From positions 1 to 64,000 of the forward strand of contig JAOPXN010000096.1 in the NCBI GenBank assembly GCA_025965155.1: a stretch of DNA of 64,000 bases. The letters are read 5' to 3'. This stretch comes from Propionibacteriaceae bacterium (GTDB taxonomy: Bacteria > Actinomycetota > Actinomycetes > Propionibacteriales > Propionibacteriaceae). Positions 1-9,281 of the stretch are shown here, in pieces; position 1 is the first letter of the stretch, and every line of letters begins with the position of its first letter. The notes under the pieces are model-generated. The model ran no database searches. It had not been told where the DNA came from and saw only the letters and a list, made by a program, of their open reading frames with translations. The translations under genes were made by a program, and so were the position numbers.

Positions 1-89
1 CGTGTCGCCGCCAGGCCCAGGTCATTGGCCGCCGCTTCGATCACGTCGAGCACCACCTGGGGATCGGCTCCGGCCGCCGAGGAGTTCAC
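1..89 (-). CDS. N-terminal fragment of an unidentified protein, cut by the window edge
   Basis: Reading leftward from a GTG at position 89, the frame stays open to the edge and encodes a start such as MNSSAAGADPQVVLDVIEAA, followed by an Ala/Leu-rich stretch that looks helical. The start is supported by a TACGCT -10 box whose last base lies 6 nt upstream, the leaderless arrangement seen repeatedly in this window. About 29 residues are visible, too few to assign a family. The product is unknown; a regulator or enzyme N-terminus would both fit. The gene would be transcribed in the same direction as the amylosucrase gene that ends just upstream. Confidence 0.5.
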   Translation of the reverse strand, partial: MNSSAAGADPQVVLDVIEAAANDLGLAAT

Positions 90-95
90 CGATCG

Positions 96-101
96 AGCGT
101 A
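96..101 (-). promoter_or_regulatory. -10 box of a probable leaderless promoter for the edge gene
   Basis: The hexamer TACGCT (minus strand) fits TAnnnT and lies 6 nt before a GTG start, so the transcript probably begins at the start codon. The same TACGCT-6-GTG arrangement recurs at 21932. Confidence 0.45.
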
Positions 102-111
102 CCTAGGCCGG

Positions 112-2007
112 TCAGGTCTGCTGGACCAGCCAGCGGCACTGGTACGGCTCCAGCCAGGTCTCGCCAGGGGTGAGCGGCGTCTCGTCGGTCAACGCGTCCC
201 ACGCGTCGTCGGCCAGCGGCACCGTCCAGCGCGGCAGGGCCTGGCGGCTCGGCGTCACGTTGTACAGCCCGACCAACGTCTGGGTGGGCGCCCGCCTCAG
301 GAACACCAGCACCGCCGGGTTCACCGGGTCCGCGATCTCCGACTCGACCGAGGCGTCCATCGCCGGCAGCGAGGCCCGCACCGCGATCATGTGCCGTAGC
401 GCATGCCACACCCGGTGCTCCACCGTGCCCGGCTGATTGCGCCGCTCCGCCACGTCCCACCGCATCGGCGGCCGGTGCACCCACCGGTTGTCGTCGGCAT
501 GGTCGGGGTTGTCGACGAAGTCGTAGAAGTTGGTCAGGGCGAACTCATCACCCATATACAGCAAGGGCAGGCCGCCGAAGCCGAGCATGATCTGGTGTGC
601 CAGCAGGAACCGGCGCAGGGCCAGGTCAAGGTGCTGGTCGTCGCCGGAGTTCAGGGCCGACTCGATCCCGGCCAGTGAGGCGGCGGTGCCGCTGATCCGG
701 CGGTCGCCGGTGGCCAGGTTCTCCTGGAAGACCATCCCCCGCGCGTCGCTCATCGGGTACGCCCCGGCGTAGTAGTCGGACAGGAAGCTGCGGTGAGCCC
801 AGCCCTCCAGCCCGACCGAGGCCGCGTCGCCGTCATCGATCGCCCAGCCGATGTCGTCATGGCAGCGGAGGTAAGTGCCCCACGCGGTGGTCGTGGGCTT
901 GGCCGGGAACCGGTTCATCGCGGCGCAGAACAGCCGGGTGTCCTTGGCGGCCAGCGCGGACCAGATCTGCACCATCAGCGAGTTCTGGTACGCCAGGTCA
1001 CTGACCTTGCCGGCGTGCTTGCCGACACCGAGGTACGGCACCAGGTCGGTGGGTCCGACGATCGCCTCGGCCTTGAAGATCAGCGCCGGGGCCGCGATCC
1101 GGGCCACCGTACGCAACGCCTGGGTGATCGAGTGCACCTCGGGCTGGTTCTGGCAGGAGGTCCCCATCCGCTTGAACATGAAGGCGATGGCGTCCAGCCG
1201 GATGCACTCCACGCCGAGGTTCGCCAGCCAGCAGACCAGGTCGGCGAACTCGTAGAAGACGTCCGGGTTCTGCCAGTTCAGGTCCCATTGCCACTCGTTG
1301 AAGGTGGTCCACACCCAGGCCTGCGCCTCTTCGGACCAGGTGAAGTTGCCCGGAGCGAAGTCGGGGAACACCTCCGGCAGCGACCGCTCGTAGGCGTCCG
1401 GCAGCTCGCGGTCGGCGAACATGTGGAAGTAGCCGCGGTAGAAGTCGTCACCGGCGCGGGCGTTGCGGGCCCAGACGTGCTCGGCGGCGACATGGTTGAG
1501 CACCAGGTCAAGGGTGAGCGAGATGCCCCGGCCACGGAGTACCGTCGCCAGGTCACGGAGGTCGTCGATGGTGCCCAGATCATCGCGTACCGCCCGGTAG
1601 TCCATGACCGCGTAGCCGCCGTCACTCTGGCCCGGGCGCGGCTTCAACAACGGCATCAGGTGCAGGTAGCTGACGCCCAGCTCGGCGAGATAGTCCACCC
1701 GGTCCGCCACCCCGCGCAGGTCGCCGGCGAAGAGGTCGGTGTAGGTGGCGTAGCCGAGCATCTGCGGGTGCTGGAACCAGTGCGGGTCTGCGTGCCGGCG
1801 CAGGTCGAGCAACCGGAGGTCCGCCGGACGCTGCTTGAAGTTGTCGGCGGCAATCTCGACCAGCCGCGCCGCCATCTGCGGAGCGTGCTCGGGATAGGCC
1901 CCAGACAGTGCGGTCAGCAGGTCCGGCCAGTAACGCTGGAGTCTGGTCTCGAAGACCACTTGGTCGTGAAGCGGCTCATCGGCCAGCAGGTCCGCAATCT
2001 TCGGCAT
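112..2007 (-). CDS. Amylosucrase-like GH13 enzyme
   Basis: Predicted GH13 subfamily 4 enzyme using sucrose as glucosyl donor to build an alpha-1,4-glucan (amylosucrase) or to hydrolyse sucrose. The (beta/alpha)8 catalytic residues are visible: nucleophile Asp in RLDAIAFMFKRMGTSC, acid/base Glu in FKAEAIVG, and stabilising Asp in LRCHDDIGW. The segment after the nucleophile (MGTSCQNQPEVH) closely resembles that of Neisseria amylosucrase. The length of 631 aa matches amylosucrases (about 630-650). There is no signal peptide, so it is cytoplasmic. I start at ATG 2007; an in-frame TTG at 2016 lies 6 nt after a TACCCT -10 box and is an alternative. Sucrose hydrolase and trehalose synthase are the main alternative functions; the Cys-containing loop favours amylosucrase. 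Confidence 0.85.
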   Translation of the reverse strand: MPKIADLLADEPLHDQVVFETRLQRYWPDLLTALSGAYPEHAPQMAARLVEIAADNFKQRPADLRLLDLRRHADPHWFQHPQMLGYATYTDLFAGDLRGVADRVDYLAELGVSYLHLMPLLKPRPGQSDGGYAVMDYRAVRDDLGTIDDLRDLATVLRGRGISLTLDLVLNHVAAEHVWARNARAGDDFYRGYFHMFADRELPDAYERSLPEVFPDFAPGNFTWSEEAQAWVWTTFNEWQWDLNWQNPDVFYEFADLVCWLANLGVECIRLDAIAFMFKRMGTSCQNQPEVHSITQALRTVARIAAPALIFKAEAIVGPTDLVPYLGVGKHAGKVSDLAYQNSLMVQIWSALAAKDTRLFCAAMNRFPAKPTTTAWGTYLRCHDDIGWAIDDGDAASVGLEGWAHRSFLSDYYAGAYPMSDARGMVFQENLATGDRRISGTAASLAGIESALNSGDDQHLDLALRRFLLAHQIMLGFGGLPLLYMGDEFALTNFYDFVDNPDHADDNRWVHRPPMRWDVAERRNQPGTVEHRVWHALRHMIAVRASLPAMDASVESEIADPVNPAVLVFLRRAPTQTLVGLYNVTPSRQALPRWTVPLADDAWDALTDETPLTPGETWLEPYQCRWLVQQT

Positions 2008-2071
2008 GGTAGTCAAGGCGCCAGGGTAAGGGACGACGTCACCGGCTGTCAGTAGCTGCGCCGATTCGGCT

Positions 2072-3205
2072 TCAGCCGCCGGTCTTGGTCTCGCTCCGGC
2101 GAAGCTTGAGCCGTTTCCTGAACTCGTCGGTGAACATGTCCCGGAGCTGCTCGTTGTCGATGACCGAGCCGACCGCGCCGAAGCCGCCCTTCACCACCCG
2201 CTGACAGACGACCAGCCAGGCCTGCCCCATCGCATAGGTGAAGCTCGAGGCGACCCCGGCACCGATCATCCCGCCGGCGAGTGTCCCGGCTCCCGGGACC
2301 ATCTTCAGCAGTCCGGTGAAGGTGGCGCGACCGGCGGAGGTGGCGGCGGTGGTGGATGCCACCGCCAGCAGCGCGGCCCGGTCGAACTTGATCTTGTAGA
2401 TCTGCGAGATCCGAGCCATCATGGCCAGCTGGATCGGGATCAGCATCGCGGCGTCGGAGAACGGGATCGGACTGGCCGCGGCCGCCGCAGCGCTGGTCGC
2501 CGCGACCGTTATGTGCTTTTGGGCCTCCTTGGCCTTCCGAGCGAGATCGATTTCCTGCGCCGCGATGAGTGCCCCTTCCACCCCGACCGGGGCAACGCGA
2601 AAGGTGGCATCGAGGACTTCCTGCAGTCCGTGCGGGCGTTGGCCGGTGAACGGGTCGTACTTGGCGTAGGCGAGGAAGGGGCGACCGCCGACGATCGGCA
2701 GCCGCTTGGCGGCGATCTGCTCGGCCAGCATGACCGCATCCGGGTGGTAGTGACCCTCGCGCATCGGCACCTGGGTCAGCACCACGACCACCGGGAGCCC
2801 CAGGTCGTCCAGCCGTCTGATGAACTCGGCCTCGGTTTCCTCGAAGCGCCGGTCCATCCCCCGGATGCAGTACCAGGCGAGGTGGATCTGCTCATGCAGC
2901 TCCATTCTGCGCATCTGGCTGACCGCCTTGTTCAGGTCAGAGATGATCTCCTTGTCGTCCTTGCCGATCTCCAGCCCTTGGGTGTCGATCAACCCGAGGT
3001 GGCCGACCTTGTCCAGGTACAGGTGGCTGCCGCGGGTGACCGGCTCGCCGATGCCGGTGCGGGCGACCTCCTCGCCGAAGATGGCGTTGATCAGGGTCGA
3101 CTTCCCGACGCCGGTCTTGCCGAAGATGGCCAGGTTGAACCGGCCCATCACCGCCGACTGCTTGTCGAACTCCTGACGGAAGGAGTCCTTGAACCAATCC
3201 GCCAC
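2072..3205 (-). CDS. Era/dynamin-type P-loop GTPase with hydrophobic C-terminal half
   Basis: Cytoplasmic or membrane-associated GTPase of 377 aa. The G domain shows G1 GKTGVGKSTL, G3 DTQG, and a candidate G4 region around VVVLTQV, which has TQ in place of NKxD. The C-terminal half contains Ala/Gly-rich hydrophobic stretches (around TSAAAAAASPIPFSDAAML and GAGTLAGGMIGAGVASS), as in DUF697/YcjF-like GTPases. The GTG at 3205 was chosen because GGAGG lies 5 nt upstream and the protein then begins just before WFKDSFRQEF; the longer frame upstream is Arg-rich and unlikely. A TAGAGT -10 box lies at 3255-3260. It is divergent from typA. Its precise role is unknown; stress or membrane remodelling is a guess. 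Confidence 0.8.
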   Translation of the reverse strand: MADWFKDSFRQEFDKQSAVMGRFNLAIFGKTGVGKSTLINAIFGEEVARTGIGEPVTRGSHLYLDKVGHLGLIDTQGLEIGKDDKEIISDLNKAVSQMRRMELHEQIHLAWYCIRGMDRRFEETEAEFIRRLDDLGLPVVVVLTQVPMREGHYHPDAVMLAEQIAAKRLPIVGGRPFLAYAKYDPFTGQRPHGLQEVLDATFRVAPVGVEGALIAAQEIDLARKAKEAQKHITVAATSAAAAAASPIPFSDAAMLIPIQLAMMARISQIYKIKFDRAALLAVASTTAATSAGRATFTGLLKMVPGAGTLAGGMIGAGVASSFTYAMGQAWLVVCQRVVKGGFGAVGSVIDNEQLRDMFTDEFRKRLKLRRSETKTGG

Positions 3206-3254
3206 TACGTCCTCCGTGCCTTGGTGGGGCACCTCGTCCCGGTGCCGTGCGTCC

Positions 3255-3260
3255 ACTCTA
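3255..3260 (-). promoter_or_regulatory. Candidate -10 box for the GTPase gene
   Basis: TAGAGT on the minus strand, about 50 nt before the GTG start and before a GGAGG ribosome binding site. No convincing -35 was seen. Confidence 0.35.
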
Positions 3261-3386
3261 CGGACCCGCCGGGGTGGCTCACTGGTCGCAGCCGGGGCAC
3301 GGCTACCCGGCGAGCCGCCGCTGGTGCGCCGGCAGCGCACCGGTTGGCGCCGCCTCGCGGGTTTCGCTGATGTATACCTACGCGGC

Positions 3387-3392
3387 TAGACT
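3387..3392 (+). promoter_or_regulatory. Candidate -10 box for typA
   Basis: TAGACT precedes typA and predicts a transcript with a 5' leader of about 60 nt carrying a GGAG ribosome binding site just before ATG 3462. The -35 is weak. The 256-base divergent region between the GTPase gene and typA holds nothing else I recognise. Confidence 0.4.
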
Positions 3393-3461
3393 CTTAGGGC
3401 TGCGCTGTCGCCCAGTTCCCTGCCGAGGACGGCAGCCCCCCATACGTACGGAGTACTTCGC

Positions 3462-5324
<1,863 letters not shown>

Positions 5325-5330
5325 GCCAAT

Positions 5331-5378
5331 CGAGCGGCGGATCCCGCGTCAGCGCACTGATCTGGCACCCGCCGCTCG
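5331..5378 (+). terminator. Inverted repeat downstream of typA
   Basis: CGAGCGGCGG and its exact complement CCGCCGCTCG are separated by 28 nt, starting 6 nt after the typA stop codon. There is no T-run, so it may be a Rho-assisted terminator or an mRNA-end stabiliser rather than a classical intrinsic terminator. Confidence 0.4.
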
Positions 5379-5464
5379 TCTCAGCGTGTATCAGCACGGC
5401 CCCCGGCGCCTCCTCTGCTTTTAGACCCGGAGTGATCTGCGACGGGGGCCGCGCTGTGTCGTCA

Positions 5465-5515
5465 GCGCCGATATATTTGGCTCAGCGATCTAGCTGCGCA
5501 GCGATATATTGGCGC
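5465..5515. repeat. AT-rich imperfect inverted repeat upstream of the L,D-transpeptidase gene
   Basis: GCGCCGATATATT and GATATATTGGCGC form inverted arms (11 of 13 matching) around a CAGCGATCTAGCTG centre. The AT-rich GATATATT cores stand out from the high-GC background, about 80-130 bases before the next gene. This may be an operator or promoter region; no regulator was assigned. The rest of the 269-base gap after typA shows nothing clear. Confidence 0.35.
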
Positions 5516-5593
5516 AGCAATGCAACCATCGGCCCTTCCCCGCCGTAATCATCACGACATCACGACCCAGTGCAAAGGTAGAGGGAAGCAGCG

Positions 5594-6331
5594 ATGAAGA
5601 AACTCGTCAGGGTGTTGCTCGGCGTGGCGATGATGACCGCCCTGATCGGCGCCAGCACCGGTACGGCACCGGTAGCCACCACCGCGTCCGCGGCCAGCTA
5701 CGTCTCGTCGACGTACCACGCGCCCAAGAAGGGCCAGACGTCCAAGCACGTCAAGGCGCTGCAGCAGCGCCTGGTCAAGGCCAAGGTGTTGAAGTCGGAG
5801 TATGTGACGTCCTACTACGGCCCGATGACCGTCAAGGCCGTCAAGAAGTTCCAGCGGAAGTACGACCTGAAGGCGACCGGCAAGGTGAACCGGAAGACCT
5901 GGTCCAAGCTCGTCGACAAGACCGGCCGGATCAAGATCAGCAGTAAGCCGAAGGGCATCGACAAACGGTGCATGGTCAGCGGCCGCGCGCTCTGCGTCGA
6001 CAAGACCAGGGACAAGCTGTACTACATGAAGGCCGGCAAGGTGCTACGGACCTACGACGCCCGGTTCGGCTGCGCCAACATGCGGACCCGGGAGGGCAAG
6101 TTCTCGGTGCTGTGGAAGAGCCGCCACCACGTCTCGTCCATCTACCACACCCCGATGCCGTATGCGATGTTCTTCAGCGGCGGCCAGGCCGTGCATTACT
6201 CGGCCGACTTCGCAGCCCGCGGCTACAACGGCTGCAGCCACGGCTGCGTCAACATCCGCAACCGCGCCGGCATCCGCTGGATCTTCAACCAGGTCCGGGT
6301 CGGCGACCGGGTCGTGGTGTACCGCAGCTGA
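5594..6331 (+). CDS. Secreted L,D-transpeptidase (YkuD) with peptidoglycan-binding domain
   Basis: Cell-wall enzyme predicted to form 3-3 peptidoglycan cross-links. The N-terminus is a signal peptide (MKKLVRVLLGVAMMTALIG, then an Ala-rich cleavage region ending near SAAS). A PG_binding_1 domain follows (KHVKALQQRL, GPMTVKAVKKFQ, GKVNRKTW, about residues 50-110). The C-terminal YkuD domain carries the catalytic motif CSHGCVNIRN at about residues 217-226, preceded by the conserved His in AVHYSAD. The 245 aa length suits a minimal secreted enzyme. It is lysine-rich and probably basic. A clear AGAGGGAAGCAGCG ribosome-binding region precedes the ATG. It is a single gene closed by a strong terminator. 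Confidence 0.9.
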   Translation: MKKLVRVLLGVAMMTALIGASTGTAPVATTASAASYVSSTYHAPKKGQTSKHVKALQQRLVKAKVLKSEYVTSYYGPMTVKAVKKFQRKYDLKATGKVNRKTWSKLVDKTGRIKISSKPKGIDKRCMVSGRALCVDKTRDKLYYMKAGKVLRTYDARFGCANMRTREGKFSVLWKSRHHVSSIYHTPMPYAMFFSGGQAVHYSADFAARGYNGCSHGCVNIRNRAGIRWIFNQVRVGDRVVVYRS

Positions 6332-6361
6332 GGGGTGCTTGGTTTCCCACGTGTACGTGTG

Positions 6362-6407
6362 AAACTGGCGCCTCACCCACGAAGTAACGTGGGTGAGGCG
6401 CCAGTTT
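6362..6407. terminator. Strong bidirectional intrinsic terminator
   Basis: A perfect 20-bp stem (left arm starts AAACTGGCGCCTCACC) with a 6-nt AAGTAA loop, ending in TTTT on the plus strand and carrying A's on the other side, lies between convergent genes. It should stop transcription of both the L,D-transpeptidase and the HBHA-like gene. Confidence 0.9.
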
Positions 6408-6427
6408 TGTGGGTGGAGCAACGGCGG

Positions 6428-7078
6428 TCAGTCGGCCTTCTTGGCTGCGGTCTTCCTGGCCGGCGCCTTCTTCGCGGTGCTGCTGCCGGAACTCGCCTTG
6501 CGGGTGGCGGACGCCTTGGCCGCACTGCGTGGGGTGGTGGTCTCGGTAGCCGAGCGGCCGGTGGTGGACCGGCGAGCGGTGGTGACCGTCTCCTGCACCT
6601 TCTCCAACGCCGGGTCGACCGCGTCGGCCAGGTCGGACTGGACGTCGTCGGCTTTCTGCTCCGCCTTGGTGGACAGTCTCCGAGCGGTGACCAGCGCGTC
6701 GTCCACGGCACGTTTGCCGCGGCCGGCCAGGTCGGCGTACGCGCTGCCCGCCTCAGCCAGGTAGGACTCGGCCTGCTTCTGTACGTCGACCAACCGGGCG
6801 CGGGTCTGGCCGGGGAGGCCCTTGACCTGCTCCGGAAGCGACTTCAGCTGCTCCGGCAGGGCGGTGATCAGCCTCGCCAGCTCGTCGGCCTGCTGAGCCG
6901 GCTTGGCGCGCAGGTCGGAGGCGCGCTTGGCTGCCTTGTCCTGGGTCTGGGCGAGCGTGCTGCGTACGGTGGTGACGGCTGCATCGGTCAGGCCGGCCAC
7001 TGCGTACAGCGGGGTGAGGTCTGATCCGAGCGCGGACTTGCGTGCCTGCGCCGGGGTCTGCTTGCGAGTGGTGGTCAT
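6428..7078 (-). CDS. HBHA-like surface protein with Lys/Ala-rich tail
   Basis: 216 aa resembling mycobacterial heparin-binding hemagglutinin. The central region (about residues 30-150) is a long charged helix or coiled coil (repeated Ala, Arg, Glu and Gln; LPEQLKSLPEQVKGLPGQ). The C-terminus is a low-complexity Lys/Ala/Ser/Thr tail (SSTAKKAPARKTAAKKAD) like the heparin- or DNA-binding tails of HBHA. There is no classical signal peptide, as in HBHA. It sits 7 bases after the XRE gene, the same pairing as Rv0474-Rv0475 (recalled). In the family the role is adhesion, lipid-droplet binding or membrane organisation; a nucleoid-associated role is possible given the histone-like tail. Confidence 0.75.
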   Translation of the reverse strand: MTTTRKQTPAQARKSALGSDLTPLYAVAGLTDAAVTTVRSTLAQTQDKAAKRASDLRAKPAQQADELARLITALPEQLKSLPEQVKGLPGQTRARLVDVQKQAESYLAEAGSAYADLAGRGKRAVDDALVTARRLSTKAEQKADDVQSDLADAVDPALEKVQETVTTARRSTTGRSATETTTPRSAAKASATRKASSGSSTAKKAPARKTAAKKAD

Positions 7079-7085
7079 GTGGTCC

Positions 7086-7535
7086 TCACTTCTTGGTGGT
7101 GGTGGTCTTCTTGGCCGGGGTACGGCGGGGGCGCGGCTTCGCCGCAGCCGTCGGTGCCGGCTCGGACAGGTCTGCGTTCTCCTTGACGAAGGAGGCGTAG
7201 ACGTCGATCAGCACACGCTTCTGCCGCTCGGTGATGGCCGGGTCGGCCAGCACGGCCATCTCGACCGTGGTCGCCGGGTGGTCCGTCGGGTCCAAGATGC
7301 CGGCCCGAACGTAGAGCGTCTCCGCCGAGACCCGCAGCGCCTTCGACAGCTGCTGCAGCACCTCGGCCGACGGCTTGCGCAGCCCGCGTTCGATCTGGCT
7401 GAGGTACGGGTTGGAGATCCCGGTCTGCTCCGCCAGCTGACGCAACGACAGCTCCGCCGCGCGTCGCTGGGCTGCGATGAACTCGCCCAACGATCCCAGC
7501 TGCTCACCCAGATGTGGTGCCTTCATCTTCGCCAT
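7086..7535 (-). CDS. XRE-family transcriptional regulator upstream of the HBHA-like gene
   Basis: 149 aa regulator. An HTH_XRE domain spans about residues 10-70 (RRAAELSLRQLAEQTGISNP, then YLSQIERGLRKPSAEVLQQL). A middle region follows, and the C-terminus is Lys/Thr/Pro-rich (PRPRRTPAKKTTTTKK), similar in flavour to the tail of its neighbour. The ATG at 7535 (MAKMKAPHLGEQLG) was preferred because the frame upstream runs through a perfect palindrome that is probably its operator. It is cotranscribed with the HBHA-like gene and probably autoregulated. Confidence 0.85.
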   Translation of the reverse strand: MAKMKAPHLGEQLGSLGEFIAAQRRAAELSLRQLAEQTGISNPYLSQIERGLRKPSAEVLQQLSKALRVSAETLYVRAGILDPTDHPATTVEMAVLADPAITERQKRVLIDVYASFVKENADLSEPAPTAAAKPRPRRTPAKKTTTTKK

Positions 7536-7545
7536 GCATCCAGTG

Positions 7546-7563
7546 TGCTTGCAATTGCAAGCA
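7546..7563. promoter_or_regulatory. Perfect 18-bp palindrome, probable XRE autoregulatory operator
   Basis: TGCTTGCAATTGCAAGCA is a perfect palindrome beginning 11 bases upstream of the XRE start codon. Size, symmetry and position fit a dimeric repressor site overlapping its own promoter. Confidence 0.65.
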
Positions 7564-7609
7564 GACGCAAACCCGAGCAAGCGTGAGGGCGGTCACGGCG
7601 CCGTTGTCC

Positions 7610-7681
7610 GTCGAGTCGAACTCGCGACGGTTAGTCGAGTCGAACTCGCGACGGTTAGTCGAGTCGAGGTCGCGACGGTTA
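7610..7681. repeat. Three tandem 24-bp repeats upstream of the permease gene
   Basis: Three adjacent 24-bp units beginning GTCGAGTCGA and ending GCGACGGTTA; units 1 and 2 are identical and unit 3 differs at two bases. They lie in the divergent region between the XRE gene and the permease. Each unit contains near-symmetric GTCGAG/CTCGCGAC halves, so they could be iterated binding sites. Confidence 0.8.
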
Positions 7682-7774
7682 CAGGTGCGTCGTCTTGTCG
7701 CACGGTGGTCGGTGGTACACAGTGAGACCACCACTGAGAACGGCGTCGAAGTCAGTCAGCCCGAAGGAGTGAGG

Positions 7775-9226
7775 ATGTCCCACCTACAGACTGCAGAGAG
7801 ATCGGACAGCGACCAGCCCGAGCTGAAGCGGGTGATGGGGCCCAAGCTGCTGCTGCTGTTCATCGTCGGCGACATCCTGGGTACCGGCATCTACGCCGTT
7901 ACCGGCACGGTGGCCAAGGAGGTCGGCGGCGTTGTCTGGCTGCCGTTCCTGGTCGCTTTCGTCGTGGCCACCCTGACCGCTTTCTCCTACCTGGAGCTGG
8001 TGACGAAGTACCCGCAGGCCGCGGGTGCCGCGCTGTATGCGCACAAGGCATTCGGGATCCACTTCGTCACCTTCTTGATCGCCTTCACGGTGATGTGTTC
8101 GGGCATCACCTCGGCCTCGACCGCCTCCCGCGCCTTCGCGGCCAACTTCGAAGCCATGATCAACGTCGTCCGCGCCGACTGGATGGGCATCGGCGAGGTC
8201 GAGGTCAGCGACGGCCTGACCACCGTACTGGCGCTGATGTTCATGGCGCTGGTGGCGCTGATCAACCTCCGCGGCGTCGCCGAGAGTGTGTACGCCAACG
8301 TGGTGCTGACCTGCATCGAGCTGTCCGGGCTGCTGATCGTGATCTTTGTCGGTTTCTTCGCGATCACCCAGGGGCGGGCCGACTTCTCCCGGGTGGTGAT
8401 GTTCGATACGCCCGAGGACAAGGGAATCTTCCTGGCTGTGACGGCAGCCACGTCGCTCGCCTTCTTCGCCATGGTCGGGTTCGAGGACTCCGTCAACATG
8501 GCCGAGGAGACCAAGGACCCGGAGAAGGTTTTTCCGAAGATCATGCTCACCGGGCTCGGCATCACCGGGCTGATCTACGTGCTGGTATCCATCTCCGCCA
8601 TCTCGCTGGTGCCGGCTGGTGAGCTCGGCCAGGGCGAGGCGCCACTCCTCAAGGTGGTCCAGGCCGGCGCACCGAACCTGCCCATCGACCAGATCTTCCC
8701 GCTGATCAGCATGTTCGCCGTGGCGAACTCGGCGTTGATCAACATGCTGATGGCCAGCCGGCTGCTGTACGGGATGGCCAGGCAGCGGGTGCTGCCGCCG
8801 GTATTGGGCAAGGTGCTCGCCGGCCGGCGGACGCCGTGGGTGTCGATCCTGTTCACCACCGCGCTGGCCTTCGGTCTGATCACCGTGGTCGGCCGGGTGA
8901 GCAGCCTGGGCGGCACCACGGCGCTGCTGCTGCTGGCCGTCTTCACGGTGGTGAACATCTGCTGCCTGATCCTGCGCCGCGACCCGCAATCGCACAAGCA
9001 CTTCGTCGCTCCGACAGCGATCCCAGTGCTGGGCGCCCTGTGCTGCGCTTACCTGGTCGGACCGTGGACCGGCCGCAACCCCGAGCAGTACGGTATCGCC
9101 GGAGTGCTGATAGCGATCGGGATCGTGCTGTGGGCGATCACCTGGCTGATCAACCGGGCGATCTACTCCCGCAAGACCTACCTCAAGGACCCGTCGGAAC
9201 TGGAGTCCGACGGACCACATAACTGA
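7775..9226 (+). CDS. APC-family amino-acid permease
   Basis: Integral membrane transporter of 483 aa with about 12 hydrophobic segments. The APC signature near the first helix is present (LLLFIVGDILGTGIYAVTG, about residues 27-45), as is the family's FFAMVGFEDSVNMAEETKDP segment near the middle. It probably imports an amino acid or polyamine by proton symport; the substrate cannot be read from sequence. ATG 7775 was chosen because GAAGGAG lies upstream, whereas the longer open frame translates the tandem repeats and cannot be real. It is convergent with the GH65 gene. Confidence 0.85.
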   Translation: MSHLQTAERSDSDQPELKRVMGPKLLLLFIVGDILGTGIYAVTGTVAKEVGGVVWLPFLVAFVVATLTAFSYLELVTKYPQAAGAALYAHKAFGIHFVTFLIAFTVMCSGITSASTASRAFAANFEAMINVVRADWMGIGEVEVSDGLTTVLALMFMALVALINLRGVAESVYANVVLTCIELSGLLIVIFVGFFAITQGRADFSRVVMFDTPEDKGIFLAVTAATSLAFFAMVGFEDSVNMAEETKDPEKVFPKIMLTGLGITGLIYVLVSISAISLVPAGELGQGEAPLLKVVQAGAPNLPIDQIFPLISMFAVANSALINMLMASRLLYGMARQRVLPPVLGKVLAGRRTPWVSILFTTALAFGLITVVGRVSSLGGTTALLLLAVFTVVNICCLILRRDPQSHKHFVAPTAIPVLGALCCAYLVGPWTGRNPEQYGIAGVLIAIGIVLWAITWLINRAIYSRKTYLKDPSELESDGPHN

Positions 9227-9273
9227 CCGACCTCCGGCAGCCGGGGCGCGTCGCCCGGCCACCGGACCGGTCA
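9225..9273. terminator. GC-rich hairpin between convergent permease and GH65 genes
   Basis: CTGACC at the permease stop and GGTCAG near the GH65 stop enclose further pairing CCGG and GCCGGG/CCCGGC around a CGT turn. There is no T-run. It may end both transcripts but is weaker evidence than the 6.4 kb terminator. Confidence 0.4.
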
Positions 9274-9281
9274 GCCGGCGG

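Noticed and set aside
793-2055. 420-codon frame opposite the amylosucrase gene
   Set aside because: Antisense shadow; the minus-strand frame carries all GH13 catalytic motifs.
5380-5470. Cyclic-di-AMP (ydaO) riboswitch ahead of the cell-wall enzyme
   Set aside because: That riboswitch class is common before actinobacterial cell-wall genes, but I could not find its conserved core sequences here.
7514-7774. N-terminal extension of the permease through the tandem repeats
   Set aside because: It translates the 24-bp repeats and the XRE operator region; the ATG at 7775 has GAAGGAG and starts at the recognisable protein.
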